DNA of 64,000 nt from Rhizobium sp. NXC24 (GCF_002944315.1 NZ_CP024311.1:2952501-3016500), one strand, 5' to 3'; positions 1-9,520 are shown, counted from the first letter of the stretch. The notes: generated by a model from the sequence alone, not told the origin. Translations and numbers: made by a program.

Positions 1-788
1 TAGGCGCAGATGCTCTTGAAGGCAGCCGACATCCCGTGGGAAAGTTCGCTGAAGCAGCGCGCCATCAGCCCGAAGAGCACGCCGGCGATGCCGACTTTCG
101 CCAGTAACAGCGTGTCGAGATGAAACGTGCTCGCCGGAGTGCCGGCAAGATAGACGATATGATACTGAACATGTTCGATACCCCAGGCATGGCATGTCCA
201 GTCGGCCGCAATCGCCGCCATAAGAGAAGGGATCAAAGCTTCATACTGCATGCGCCCGATCGTCAGCACTTCCAACGCAAAGACCGCGCCGGCAATCGGC
301 GTACCGAACACCGCACCGAAACCGGCGGCAATGCCGGCCATCAGCAGGATACGAACCTCGGCGTGGCTTAATCGGAAAAGCTTGGCAAAGGCGCTGGCAA
401 TACTGCCGCCGAGCTGTACTGCCGTTCCCTCGCGCCCCGCCGAACCGCCGACCAGATGCGTCAATACGGTCGAGACGAGGATAAACGGCGCCATACGCAG
501 CGGCACGCCGCCGCCGGGCTCATGGATCTGCTCGACGATCAGATTATTGCCGCCCTCCGAGCCCCGGCCAAAGCGCTGGTAGACCAGCACCATCAGAAAG
601 CCCGCGACAGGCATCAGAAAGATCAACCAGGGATGATCGAAGCGCGCCGCCGTCGCCCGGTCGAGGCTCCACAGAAACAATGCACAGAGCGACCCGACCA
701 CGGCAGCCATCGGCACTACCAGGATGATCCATTTGAATATGCTGCGCAGTTGCTGAAAGCGATAATGAAAAAATGAGAATGCGGACAT
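1..788 (-). CDS. ClC-family anion channel/antiporter, fluoride-type (partial, 3' end off window)
   Basis: Integral membrane ClC protein; 262 codons are visible and the C-terminus lies beyond position 1. I translated it by hand from the ATG at 788, which has GGGAGAGG upstream. The pore signature [11 protein letters not shown] and the second motif [19 protein letters not shown] are clear. GREGT rather than GREGP is, from memory, typical of the fluoride-exporting ClC branch and of the Rhizobium tropici SycA group. Its start overlaps the stop of a 29-codon leader ORF (TGATG), and a candidate fluoride riboswitch lies upstream. Role inferred: fluoride/proton exchange at the inner membrane. Chloride transport remains possible. 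Confidence 0.8.
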   Translation of the reverse strand, partial: MSAFSFFHYRFQQLRSIFKWIILVVPMAAVVGSLCALFLWSLDRATAARFDHPWLIFLMPVAGFLMVLVYQRFGRGSEGGNNLIVEQIHEPGGGVPLRMAPFILVSTVLTHLVGGSAGREGTAVQLGGSIASAFAKLFRLSHAEVRILLMAGIAAGFGAVFGTPIAGAVFALEVLTIGRMQYEALIPSLMAAIAADWTCHAWGIEHVQYHIVYLAGTPASTFHLDTLLLAKVGIAGVLFGLMARCFSELSHGMSAAFKSICA

Positions 789-877
789 CAGTTCGCCTCT
801 CCCGGAAGACCGGCGGTGGGCCTGTCGGGGACAATGATCATTGAACAAGAAAGCGGTGACAACAGGATTGCGGACAT
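788..877 (-). CDS. candidate 29-aa leader ORF coupled to the ClC gene
   Basis: A short ORF starts with ATG at 877, reads [13 protein letters not shown] at its N-terminus and ends at a TGA whose A is the A of the ClC start codon. GGAG lies 7 bases upstream of the ATG. Both this ribosome site and the ATG are in the 3' arm of a hairpin that competes with the upstream riboswitch-like fold. Translation could therefore be gated by the fold and passed on to the ClC gene by coupling. No homology is recognised. It may be only a regulatory ORF, or chance. Confidence 0.4.
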   Translation of the reverse strand: MSAILLSPLSCSMIIVPDRPTAGLPGEAN

Positions 878-907
878 GACTCTACTCCATCGCCCGTCAG
901 GCGTATT

Positions 908-982
908 GAGTAGGAGTCATTAGCGACCCTGAAAATTCAGAGCAGCGGTTCGGCCACCATGGCCCGGCAGAATCCATTACCG
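908..982 (-). promoter_or_regulatory. candidate fluoride (crcB-type) riboswitch
   Basis: On the minus strand the segment has, in order, GGTAATGGATTCTGCC, then AACCGC, an 11-pair stem with one mismatch closed around positions 947-921, and TAATGACTCCTAC. This is the order of the conserved blocks of the crcB motif (GGNGATGG, ACCGC, stem, TGATGACTCCTAC). The P1 pairing GGATTC/GACTCC has one mismatch, and an extra GGCC hairpin sits before AACCGC, so the match is imperfect. The 3' P1 strand at 920-908 can instead pair with 887-876 (12 pairs, one bulge), hiding the leader-ORF ribosome site. The downstream gene being a fluoride-type ClC supports the call. Confidence 0.55.
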
Positions 983-990
983 TTCGATTT

Positions 991-1020
991 TCCATACAGA
1001 TAGGCGAATGCCCCTGTCAA
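991..1020 (-). promoter_or_regulatory. candidate sigma-70 promoter for the riboswitch-ClC transcript
   Basis: TTGACA at 1020-1015 and TATGGA at 996-991 are separated by 18 bases. Transcription would begin a few bases before the riboswitch-like element. Confidence 0.4.
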
Positions 1021-1045
1021 TCCGGCGTCGCAAGCACGGTCTTCA

Positions 1046-1870
1046 TCAATCGGCTTTGGCAACCATTTCGATAGGAGCGAGCAAGCCGCCTCCGACCGAT
1101 GTGCTGACATTGCCCATCCGCTCCGCCGCCCTCGGCCCCATCAGCGCGCCGAGGCTCAGCCCCTGCCCGCCGTTTGCGGCGCTGGCGCGCATCTCCTGCG
1201 CCATCCGGATTGCCAATGCGCTGCGATCCTGTTCGAACTCCACCGTGAAGCCGGCCCCTTTGAGCAATTGACGATAGGTCATGGGACTGCACACGAAACT
1301 TGTTTCCGGCGTCATTGCCCAGGGCATAGGATAAGGCACCGCGCCGTCGCGAACCTGCATGATCTCGTAAAGGCCGAACCGGCCGCCACGCTTCAGCACC
1401 CGCCGTATTTCAGCAAACAACGACGCCTTGTCTTCGATGTTCATGCCGACGTGGATCAGCGTTGCGCGCTCGAAGCTTTCATCGGCAAAAGGCAACGCCA
1501 GCGCGCTCGCCTGGTGGAACGACACCTGCATGGTCATGCCGCATCGCGCGGTCAGGGCATTGGCGACGTTGACGAATTCCTCGGTCAGATCGACACCGGT
1601 GACGATACAACCATACTCGCTGGCTATATAGCGCGCCGAACCGCCAATCCCTGATCCGATGTCGATAAGCCGCATGCCATCGAGCAAATCGAGATCTTTG
1701 GCGAATTCCACCGTAGCCTCGCGCCGCCCGAGATGGAATTCATCGACACCGGCGAGATCGTCGATGCTGAGATGCTCGATATCCTTGCCGCTGGCCGTGA
1801 GCCCGCCGAGAATCGTCGCCTCCAGTGATCCACGCGTATAGTGGCTTGCAACCTGTTCTTCGGTGGACAT
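1046..1870 (-). CDS. class I SAM-dependent methyltransferase
   Basis: Cytosolic methyltransferase of 274 residues. Motif I is LIDIGSGIGGSARY (about residues 67-80), followed by the acidic loop GVDLTEEF and a later LKRGGRFGLYEI block typical of the Rossmann fold. The closest general type is the UbiE/sterol methyltransferase-like group; the substrate cannot be told. The ATG at 1870 is chosen over that at 1894 because GGGAGAAGGGG lies just upstream. It lies downstream of a LuxR-type regulator on the same strand, with a doubtful 61-codon ORF between. A link to small-molecule or quorum signalling is only a guess. Confidence 0.85.
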   Translation of the reverse strand: MSTEEQVASHYTRGSLEATILGGLTASGKDIEHLSIDDLAGVDEFHLGRREATVEFAKDLDLLDGMRLIDIGSGIGGSARYIASEYGCIVTGVDLTEEFVNVANALTARCGMTMQVSFHQASALALPFADESFERATLIHVGMNIEDKASLFAEIRRVLKRGGRFGLYEIMQVRDGAVPYPMPWAMTPETSFVCSPMTYRQLLKGAGFTVEFEQDRSALAIRMAQEMRASAANGGQGLSLGALMGPRAAERMGNVSTSVGGGLLAPIEMVAKAD

Positions 1871-1894
1871 GACCCCTTCTCCCATGACCCGCAT

Positions 1895-2080
1895 TCACAC
1901 GATCATGGAAGAATGCTGCGCCCCCGCCCCCGCTCCGTCAAGCGGTTGCAGCGACACGACGTATCTGGTGGCCCGGCAAATGGTGCATAGGGCAAGATCG
2001 GGATCGAGCAAGGGTTTGCGCAGTTCGATGTAACTGGGCAGAAATCCCATCGCCTTCAGACACGACATTGACCGCGCCAC
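1895..2080 (-). CDS. small ORF, possible Cys-containing hypothetical protein
   Basis: A 61-codon ORF with a GTG start (ATG alternative at 2068) sits between the LuxR gene and the methyltransferase, ending a few bases before the longer methyltransferase ORF. It contains LCTIC, a CxxC pair, but no recognisable domain. Ribosome-site support is weak. It may be non-coding leader sequence of the methyltransferase gene. Confidence 0.25.
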   Translation of the reverse strand: MARSMSCLKAMGFLPSYIELRKPLLDPDLALCTICRATRYVVSLQPLDGAGAGAQHSSMIV

Positions 2081-2130
2081 CCGGCCCTTCGTTAAGGCTC
2101 AGGGCGTTCGTCGGCTATGCCGACTGCTCC

Positions 2131-3231
2131 TCACGCCATCCTGATCCCTGCAAGCAGTAGGGAGAGTTCCGGTTGCCGGTTGGTGTCCGTCTTGCGATAG
2201 ATCGATTTCAAATGGGCGCGGGCAGTCTGATAGCTGACGGTACGCTGGGCGGCGATGTCGTGCAGTGTCATACCCTGGGCAAGCAGCAGGGCAATTTCCG
2301 CCTCGGCGCGGGTCAATCCAAAAAGCTTGGTCAGGGTTGCCGGGCGCTGGTGGACTTTCTCCTCAGGGTCCTCAATGGTCGCAAAGGCACAGGAATGACA
2401 GAAAATATCCTGCATGCCGCCATCGAGACGCTGCATGCGCACGATAAGCGGCCGCCTGCCTTTGCGGCTGAGCAGCAGGATATCGGGCTCCCCCGTTGTC
2501 AGCAGGTTGTCTTCGCCCAATACGACCTTGAGCTGCCGGTCGAATGCGTTTGCGTCATCCTTGCGGGTCGGACGCATTTGCCCCTGGGTGATCTGCAGAT
2601 CGGGGCCGAGCAATCGGCGCATCTTCTCGTTGACGGTGGTCACAAGGCCCATCCGATCGAAAAACACGCAGGCGACGTTGGCCATTTCGAAGGCGGCCGC
2701 CATGCCCTTCACTTCACTTGCGGATATGTCGCGCATAATTCTCGCCGTGATCATAAGTTTCTGACGAATGCGATATAAATTTCTTGCTTCTTCTCGGCTG
2801 TAGGGACCGTCCTTGATCCGCCGCTGCAAGGCAAAAGCCAGGAGATCGTCACCTGACGAAAAACCTATTATTGCCGACCAACGCAGGCCGAAACGTTCTT
2901 GGGAATGGTAGAAGTCGAGTGTTTTGAACTCGTCCTCCCCCGCAAAATCCTGCTCGACCATCACTCCCGCACGTCTCATGATCGGCACGTTCTGTCTGCG
3001 AAAGTCCTGCTTGTACCACTCTTCCGCGAAATAATTCTCCATCGCGGGAATAAGACTTTCGGTGACGATGAAGGTATTCAGCAACCGACCTTCGATCGGC
3101 GCGATGTTGACGCCGTAGGATCCGGTCGCGGCCGAGACCTTCTCCAGCACGACCGGCCACAGCGTCGGATCCAGCGCAGCGCCGAAAAATCCGTCCGTTG
3201 CCCGGTCTAGCGCATGGAGATCAAACCGCAT
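2131..3231 (-). CDS. LuxR-type HTH transcriptional regulator
   Basis: A 366-residue protein whose last 65 residues form a LuxR/GerE helix-turn-helix: LTRAEAEIALLLAQGMTLHDIA followed by TVSYQTARAHLKSIYRK. The N-terminal 200 residues show a sensory-type region (DFYHSQERFG, FVRMGLVTTVNEKMRR-like PAS pattern) with no clear autoinducer-binding signature. It is therefore a ligand-sensing regulator of unknown signal rather than a proven quorum-sensing receptor. No LuxI gene is in the window. It is followed by a methyltransferase gene and preceded by an AT-rich region that may hold its promoter and binding sites. Confidence 0.85.
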   Translation of the reverse strand: MRFDLHALDRATDGFFGAALDPTLWPVVLEKVSAATGSYGVNIAPIEGRLLNTFIVTESLIPAMENYFAEEWYKQDFRRQNVPIMRRAGVMVEQDFAGEDEFKTLDFYHSQERFGLRWSAIIGFSSGDDLLAFALQRRIKDGPYSREEARNLYRIRQKLMITARIMRDISASEVKGMAAAFEMANVACVFFDRMGLVTTVNEKMRRLLGPDLQITQGQMRPTRKDDANAFDRQLKVVLGEDNLLTTGEPDILLLSRKGRRPLIVRMQRLDGGMQDIFCHSCAFATIEDPEEKVHQRPATLTKLFGLTRAEAEIALLLAQGMTLHDIAAQRTVSYQTARAHLKSIYRKTDTNRQPELSLLLAGIRMA

Positions 3232-3289
3232 TGTCCCCTCACCTCGGCCTGATCGGCCGATCCAAGCACTTCACCCACCATACCCATAA

Positions 3290-3460
3290 GTATTATGTGC
3301 GAATCAGTTTATTGATATAAATTCTAAATAATTCAAGAAACATTTTTGGTATTAGCGATATTTTATAGAATATTCTCAATATATGATATGTCTAATATAT
3401 AGAAAATAATCAACGATATCATCGTTTTAATAATAAAAACAAAATATACCTTGGAATTGT
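3290..3460. other. AT-rich intergenic island upstream of the LuxR gene
   Basis: About 170 bases of very low GC in an otherwise GC-rich window. It holds the palindrome AGAATATTCT (3367-3376) and the inverted repeat AACGAT-atc-ATCGTT (3412-3426). No ORF is supported. Likely promoter and regulator-binding DNA for the LuxR gene; acquired sequence is an alternative. Confidence 0.6.
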
Positions 3461-3470
3461 ACTGTCTTCA

Positions 3471-3496
3471 AAAGAAACGGCCGCCCGAAGGCGACC
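3471..3496 (-). terminator. Rho-independent terminator of the thuA-Gfo/Idh operon
   Basis: On the minus strand GGTCGCC-TTCG-GGCGGCC forms a 7-pair UUCG hairpin followed by GTTTCTTTT, 33 bases after the stop of the Gfo/Idh gene. Confidence 0.75.
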
Positions 3497-3528
3497 GCGT
3501 GAACGTCGAAGGTAAAAAAGAGGTGCCG

Positions 3529-4572
3529 TCAAACCTTTAGTTCGCGTCTCTCCACTTCCGTGACCATCGCAAGATCCAGCACCCGCTGCAGGTTGGCGGC
3601 ATGGCGGAAGGTCGGGTCCTGATGGCTGCCGGTCATGACGGCATCGGCGAAACGCTGATAATTGGTCGGCACCGGCGGAACCTCGATAACCTTCCACGTC
3701 GCCGTTTCGGTATCATCGCCGAGGCAGGCACGCAGTTCGGAGCCAACCGGACTATGGGAAATTTCCAGCCCGCCCCTCTCGCCATAGATACGCAGCTTCA
3801 GCTCGTTGAGATGCCCCGTTGCCCAGCGGCTGGCATGCACGACACCGAGCGCACCATTGGCGAAATCGACTGTCATCGAAAAGCTGTCGTTCGCGTCGAG
3901 CGTGTATTCGCCGATGCGCTCATCCGGCGCCTTGTTGAAGGTCTTCAGCCGGGCAAAGACATGGTCGATATCCGTCGCCGCGCCATAGGCGGCGAAATCG
4001 AGGATATGGATGCCGATATCGCCAAGCACGCCGTTCGAACCATGACCGGTCGACAGCCGCCACAACCACTTGGATTCGCTGCGCCAATCGCCCCAGGCCC
4101 TCGAGACGAGCCAGCTTTGCAGGTAGGAGGCCTCCACGTGCTTCACCGTGCCGATCTCGCCCGATATCACCATCTCGCGTGCCCTCTGCAGCGGCGCGAC
4201 ATTGCGATAGGTAAGGTTCACCATATTGACGACGCCGGCGCGTTCGGCCGCCTCCGTCATTTCCAGCGCCTTGTCGTAATTCTCCGCAAGCGGTTTCTCG
4301 CAGAGCACATGCTTGCCGGCGGCAAGCAGCGGCAAGGTGGTCGGATTATGCGCCCGATCCGGCGTGACGTTGGTCGCCGCGTCGAACTCGCCCCAGGCGA
4401 GCGCTTCGTCCAGCGACGAAAAGCGCTTCTTGATATCGAACATATCGGTGAAGGCCGTGAGCCTCGTCGCATCCGTATCCACGGCACCAACGACCTCGAC
4501 ACCTGGAATACGGGCGAAATGCTCCACATGGTTCTTCGCCATGCCGCCCGTGCCAACAACTATGAGACGCAT
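3529..4572 (-). CDS. Gfo/Idh/MocA-family oxidoreductase, ThuB-like
   Basis: NAD(P)-dependent sugar dehydrogenase, 347 residues. The N-terminal Rossmann motif is GTGGMAKNH and the conserved catalytic-site motif CEKPLAENY is present near residues 93-101; the C-terminal half is the Gfo/Idh substrate domain. The gene starts 8 bases after thuA. The thuA-thuB order matches the known trehalose-utilisation genes of Sinorhizobium meliloti, whose products are linked to 3-keto-trehalose formation. Function here is inferred from that pairing; other 3-keto-glycosides are possible. A strong terminator follows. Confidence 0.85.
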   Translation of the reverse strand: MRLIVVGTGGMAKNHVEHFARIPGVEVVGAVDTDATRLTAFTDMFDIKKRFSSLDEALAWGEFDAATNVTPDRAHNPTTLPLLAAGKHVLCEKPLAENYDKALEMTEAAERAGVVNMVNLTYRNVAPLQRAREMVISGEIGTVKHVEASYLQSWLVSRAWGDWRSESKWLWRLSTGHGSNGVLGDIGIHILDFAAYGAATDIDHVFARLKTFNKAPDERIGEYTLDANDSFSMTVDFANGALGVVHASRWATGHLNELKLRIYGERGGLEISHSPVGSELRACLGDDTETATWKVIEVPPVPTNYQRFADAVMTGSHQDPTFRHAANLQRVLDLAMVTEVERRELKV

Positions 4573-4580
4573 ATTGTACC

Positions 4581-5366
4581 TCAGCGATAACCGGCTTCGC
4601 CGGCCTGGTGGAGTTTCGGGCCACGTTCGACGATCGGCTCCAGCGCCTTTTCGACCGGGACATTCGGCGCATCATGGATGCTCGCCTGCGTGCCGAGCGG
4701 ATTGTGCGCCCACTTGACGCCGTTGATCAGCACCTTCTGCACGGTCTCATTGTGATAGGTCGGATAGGTCTCGTGGCCGGGGCGGAAATAGAAGATATTG
4801 CCCGCGCCGCGACGCCAGGTCATGCCGGAGCGGAAAACTTCGCCGCCCTGGAACCAGGAAATGAACACCGTTTCCAGCGGCTCCGGAACGGAGAACTGTT
4901 CGCCATACATTTCCTCGTTTTCCAGCTCGAAATGCTCGCCAAGGCCGGCGGCGATCGGATGGCGCGGATTAATGACCCAAAGACGCTCGCGCTCGCCGGC
5001 CTCGCGCCACTTCAATGCGCAGGGCGTGCCCATTAGCCGCTTGAAGATTTTCGAGAAATGGCCGGAATGCAGCACGAGAAGGCCCATGCCTTCCCAGACG
5101 CGCTTGGCGACACGCTCGACGATTTCGTCCTTTACGGCGCCGTGGTCCTTATGCCCCCACCAGACGAGGACATCCGTGTCCTTCAGCCGTGCCTCGCTCA
5201 GACCATGCTCGGGCTCCTGCAGCGTCGCAGTCGTCGCCTCTATGCCGGCATCCCTATTCAGCGCCTTGGCAATCGTCGTATGCATGCCTTCCGGATAGAT
5301 CTCAGCGACGACCTTGTTGGTTTGCTCATGGATATTCTCCCCCCAAACGACGGTGCGAATGGTCAT
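4581..5366 (-). CDS. thuA: ThuA-family trehalose/sugar utilisation protein
   Basis: A 261-residue cytosolic protein of the ThuA family (class I glutamine amidotransferase-like fold). Recognisable blocks are [13 protein letters not shown] at the N-terminus, [25 protein letters not shown] and [17 protein letters not shown]. The family is tied to disaccharide catabolism with ThuB, but its exact chemistry is not settled. GAGGAG precedes the ATG. It is first in a two-gene operon with a promoter at 5496-5468 and two LacI-type palindromes upstream, so control by a LacI regulator such as the one at 13158 is likely. Confidence 0.85.
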   Translation of the reverse strand: MTIRTVVWGENIHEQTNKVVAEIYPEGMHTTIAKALNRDAGIEATTATLQEPEHGLSEARLKDTDVLVWWGHKDHGAVKDEIVERVAKRVWEGMGLLVLHSGHFSKIFKRLMGTPCALKWREAGERERLWVINPRHPIAAGLGEHFELENEEMYGEQFSVPEPLETVFISWFQGGEVFRSGMTWRRGAGNIFYFRPGHETYPTYHNETVQKVLINGVKWAHNPLGTQASIHDAPNVPVEKALEPIVERGPKLHQAGEAGYR

Positions 5367-5413
5367 TTCGGTGCTCCTCTAAAAACACACTTAATGGAAT
5401 AGGTTAGCCGATC

Positions 5414-5530
5414 CAAAGCGCTTTGAGAAATAGCCGCTCAACTCTCCTCTCGGCCTCCTGAGCCAAAGACATAGCCGCTCATTAGCGATTTGACAAAGGC
5501 AAAATCGCCGCAACCGAAAACGTTTTCGGT
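5414..5530 (-). promoter_or_regulatory. promoter and two LacI-type operators of thuA
   Basis: TTGTCA (5496-5491) and TATGTC (5473-5468), 17 bases apart, form a sigma-70-like promoter pointing to thuA. An 18-base perfect palindrome ACCGAAAACGTTTTCGGT (5513-5530) lies just upstream of the -35 box, and CAAAGCGCTTTG (5414-5425) lies downstream. Central CG and GC steps in A/T-flanked palindromes are typical of LacI/GalR operators. Confidence 0.7.
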
Positions 5531-5570
5531 CATATGATATAAACCGTGAATGTAAGGTGTGTAACGCGCT

Positions 5571-5912
5571 CTAATGCGACACGGATTTCGAAAAAAGATT
5601 GACCACGAGCACACCGGCGATGATCAGCCCCAAGCCGATAATGGCAGCCAGATCGAGTTTCTGGCGGAAAAATACCAGGCCGACAACAGAGATCAGCACG
5701 ATGCCGAGCGCGCTCCAGATGGCATAGGCAATGCCGACCGGAATGACACGCAGGGTCAGCGACAGGAAATAGAAGGCGGCAACGTAACACAGCACAAGCA
5801 CGATCGAGGGACCGAGGCGGGTGAACTGCTGCGACATCTGCAGAGCCGTCGTACCGATCACTTCCAGTACAATCGCCACCAGCAGCATCGCATAGACAGA
5901 TGCATTCGCCAT
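5571..5912 (-). CDS. small multidrug resistance (SMR, EmrE/QacE-type) efflux protein
   Basis: A 113-residue inner-membrane protein with four hydrophobic segments. The essential glutamate of transmembrane segment 1 is present as VLEVIGTTALQMS (E17), as is the AIWSALGIVLISV block of segment 3, both hallmarks of EmrE-type proton-coupled exporters of quaternary ammonium compounds. SugE/Gdx guanidinium exporters are an alternative within the family. It follows a TetR gene by 19 bases, in a regulator-exporter pair set inside the sugar island. Confidence 0.9.
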   Translation of the reverse strand: MANASVYAMLLVAIVLEVIGTTALQMSQQFTRLGPSIVLVLCYVAAFYFLSLTLRVIPVGIAYAIWSALGIVLISVVGLVFFRQKLDLAAIIGLGLIIAGVLVVNLFSKSVSH

Positions 5913-5931
5913 TACGGTCTTCCCTTGATTT

Positions 5932-6495
5932 CTAAAGCTGCGTGAGTTCGATCAGCCGGTCGATCAGTTTTTCACGGGCGCTCTCATCCATCTCATGGCT
6001 GCCGAGAAGGTCGGCGAGCCAGAGCCCATCGGTCGCAAGCCGCACGATCGCGGCATCCGCCGAGGAGTCCGTGCCGACATATTCCTCGCTGCGCTCGCGC
6101 ACCCAGTTCCGCCAGCGTTGCCGCAACTGCGGTTCGCTGAGCAGCACCATCGTCACCTGCGCCCAGTCCTTTGTTTCCTGTGGCTGGTCGCGAAGCGCGA
6201 GGCAGGCGCGGAGGTAGCCGCGGGTAAAACGCCCATGCGGCAACGGATCGGCCCGCATCGCCTCTTCGATGGCCCGGTCTAGGCGCTCGAGCAGGCTGTC
6301 GAATAACGCCTCCAAGAGGGTATTCTTGTTGGGAAAATGATGCAGCAGCCCGCCCTTGCTCACACCGGAGGCACCGGAAACGGCATCCAGCGTCACCGCC
6401 GTCATCCCCTTCTCCGATGCAAGCCGCGCCGCCACCTCCAGCAACTGCTGGCGGACGAGCAAAGGCTGCTTCTTTCTGTGGTGCGCGTCAGACAT
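5932..6495 (-). CDS. TetR/AcrR-family repressor of the SMR exporter
   Basis: A 187-residue regulator with an N-terminal TetR helix-turn-helix (VTLDAVSGASGVSKGGLLHHFPNK) and a C-terminal ligand domain of the TetR_C_6-like type. The ATG at 6495 is chosen: a promoter TTGACG-N17-TGTTAT ends 6 bases upstream, so the mRNA would begin at or next to the start codon (leaderless), and there is no ribosome site. The longer reading frame to 6564 would put the promoter inside the gene. Expected to repress itself and the SMR gene until a drug-like ligand binds. Confidence 0.85.
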   Translation of the reverse strand: MSDAHHRKKQPLLVRQQLLEVAARLASEKGMTAVTLDAVSGASGVSKGGLLHHFPNKNTLLEALFDSLLERLDRAIEEAMRADPLPHGRFTRGYLRACLALRDQPQETKDWAQVTMVLLSEPQLRQRWRNWVRERSEEYVGTDSSADAAIVRLATDGLWLADLLGSHEMDESAREKLIDRLIELTQL

Positions 6496-6501
6496 GCCAA
6501 C

Positions 6502-6530
6502 ATAACATACCAAATAGACGGTTTCGTCAA
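6502..6530 (-). promoter_or_regulatory. promoter and candidate operator of the TetR-SMR operon
   Basis: TTGACG (6530-6525), 17-base spacer, TGTTAT (6507-6502). The interval TAGACGGTTTCGTCA (plus strand 6515-6529) holds a GACG/CGTC inverted repeat overlapping the -35 and spacer, where a TetR dimer could block polymerase. Confidence 0.5.
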
Positions 6531-6577
6531 TGGCAGGTTTGACACTCTGCGCCGGCGGCAGCAATTATTCTCGGCTG

Positions 6578-7678
<1,101 letters not shown>

Positions 7679-7731
7679 TTTTTCCTCCTCCAGGAGAATT
7701 GAACTTCGTCAGACCTGCCTTGTCCCTCGGC

Positions 7732-8616
7732 CTACTTGACAGCGCCGACCGCTACGCCACGCGTCAGCGTGCGTTGGAAAATCAGGAAGAAGATCACCGT
7801 CGGTGTGACGCCGAGCAAGGATGCCGCCGCAATCGCGGTCGGATCCTGGGTATTGGCGCCGGACAACACGCCCATGGCGACGGAGACCGTTTGGTTATTG
7901 TTGGAGACCAGGAAAACCAGGGGGATCAGGAACTCGTTCCAGGTCCAGATGAAGAAGAAGGTTGCCAGCACGGCAAGCGTCGGCCGCAGCACCGGTACGA
8001 TCACCATCCAAAGGATCTGCCAGCGGCTGGCATTGTCGATCTGCGCCGCCTCGATGATCTCCCGTGGGAACGTCGTCAGGACCGATGACAGAAGATAAGT
8101 GCCGAATGCGGTGTGCAAGACGCCGATGATCAGGATCACGGAAAGCATCGAGTCGAACAGACCGACCTGCTTGGCCATGTAGTAAAGCGGATAAACCAGT
8201 GCTTCCTGCGGGGCCATGATGGAAATCAGCAGGACCACCAGCAATGCCTTTCCGCCCCGCACGCGCCCGATGCCGATGGCATAGGCATTGAGCAGGCTGA
8301 GGACGACAGCCAGTATGGCCGTGCACCCGCTGATCAGAATGCTGTTGAAGAGCTTGCGGGTGAAATCGACCGTCGTCCAGAAGTTCTTGAGCGCCGTCAG
8401 GTCGAAACTATGCGGCAAGGCAAGCGGACCATTGGCTGCATAGTCCGTCGGCGTCTTGATCGCGTTCAAAGCCGCCAGCAGGAACGGAAAGAGCGTAGCA
8501 GCTAGGAAGACGAGCAGGATAGCGAGGACGATCCAGCGGGCAAGGCCCTTCTTCTGGCCGTGATGCACATGCATTTCCGATGCAACCTCGGTCGAAAGCG
8601 AAGCCGTGGTCGTCAT
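7732..8616 (-). CDS. carbohydrate ABC transporter permease, MalG-type
   Basis: A 294-residue inner-membrane permease with about six transmembrane segments. The EAA loop is EIIEAAQIDNASRWQILWMVIVP, which contacts the ATPase, and the C-terminus GVAVGAVKG-like ending (GVAVGAVK) is typical of MalG-class subunits. It starts one base after the first permease stop and is followed by the ATPase. It forms the second half of the sugar channel. Confidence 0.92.
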   Translation of the reverse strand: MTTTASLSTEVASEMHVHHGQKKGLARWIVLAILLVFLAATLFPFLLAALNAIKTPTDYAANGPLALPHSFDLTALKNFWTTVDFTRKLFNSILISGCTAILAVVLSLLNAYAIGIGRVRGGKALLVVLLISIMAPQEALVYPLYYMAKQVGLFDSMLSVILIIGVLHTAFGTYLLSSVLTTFPREIIEAAQIDNASRWQILWMVIVPVLRPTLAVLATFFFIWTWNEFLIPLVFLVSNNNQTVSVAMGVLSGANTQDPTAIAAASLLGVTPTVIFFLIFQRTLTRGVAVGAVK

Positions 8617-8617
8617 G

Positions 8618-9520
8618 TCAGCGTCCTCCCTCTTGTTTCGACTGCATGCGCAGGAAGACGATGCCGAGGACGATCGTCATTGCAGTCTGCAAGGTCGCGA
8701 TCGCCGCTGCATAGCCGACGCGGTTTGTCGTGAAGAAATGATAGTAAGACAGGTAGGAAGGCACCGTCGTCGCATTGTCCGGGCCGCCGGACGTCAGAAC
8801 GTAGATCGGCGCGAAGACCTTCAGTGCCGCAATCAGCGTCGTAAGCGCGACGACAAAAATCTCCGGCATGAGCATAGGGATCGTGATGTAACGGAAACGC
8901 CCGAACCAGCTCGCATTGTCGAGTTCGGCAGCTTCATAAAGCGAAGGATCCACGCGCGCCAATCCTGACATGAACACCACCAGGCAATAGCCGACCTGGA
9001 CCCACACGATGACGGCGGAAACGGCCCAGAGGGCATAGCTTGCATCCCCCAGCCAGTTCTGCGCCATGAAATCGAGGCCAATCCCTTTCAGCACCGCATT
9101 GATGATGCCGATCGGATTGAGAATCCACGCCCAGAGAACGCCCGCTGCCGTCAGCGGCAAAATCTGCGGCAGATAGAAGCCGGCCCGGAAGAAACTCGAC
9201 CAAGCCTCGCTGAATTGGGCGCTGATATAGTCGAACAGGACCGCCGCCAGAACCAACCCAAGAAGAATGGGCACGATCGTCATCGAAATGATGAACAGGA
9301 GCGTGTGCTGAATCGAACCCCAGAACGCCGCATCAGCGAGCAGCCTTTGGTAGTTCTCGAACCCGACATAGCGCGGTGCGATGTTTCCGCCTTTCCAGGT
9401 GGTAAAGCTGATCGCGAAGTTGGCGATCAGCGGCACGAGCACCACCAGGATAAATCCCAGCATGCCCGGGATCATATAAAGGTAGTATCCTGCTCTCCCC
9501 GCGTTCTGCGACTTCTCCAT
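8618..9520 (-). CDS. carbohydrate ABC transporter permease, MalF-type
   Basis: A 300-residue permease with about six membrane segments (N-terminal YYLYMIPGMLGFILVVLVP). The EAA motif is YEAAELDNASWFGRFRYITIP. The ATG at 9520 is preferred because CTGGAGGAATTCG precedes it; the longer frame has no ribosome site. It lies 72 bases after the binding-protein gene and is translationally close to the MalG-type gene. It is part of the same importer. Confidence 0.92.
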   Translation of the reverse strand: MEKSQNAGRAGYYLYMIPGMLGFILVVLVPLIANFAISFTTWKGGNIAPRYVGFENYQRLLADAAFWGSIQHTLLFIISMTIVPILLGLVLAAVLFDYISAQFSEAWSSFFRAGFYLPQILPLTAAGVLWAWILNPIGIINAVLKGIGLDFMAQNWLGDASYALWAVSAVIVWVQVGYCLVVFMSGLARVDPSLYEAAELDNASWFGRFRYITIPMLMPEIFVVALTTLIAALKVFAPIYVLTSGGPDNATTVPSYLSYYHFFTTNRVGYAAAIATLQTAMTIVLGIVFLRMQSKQEGGR

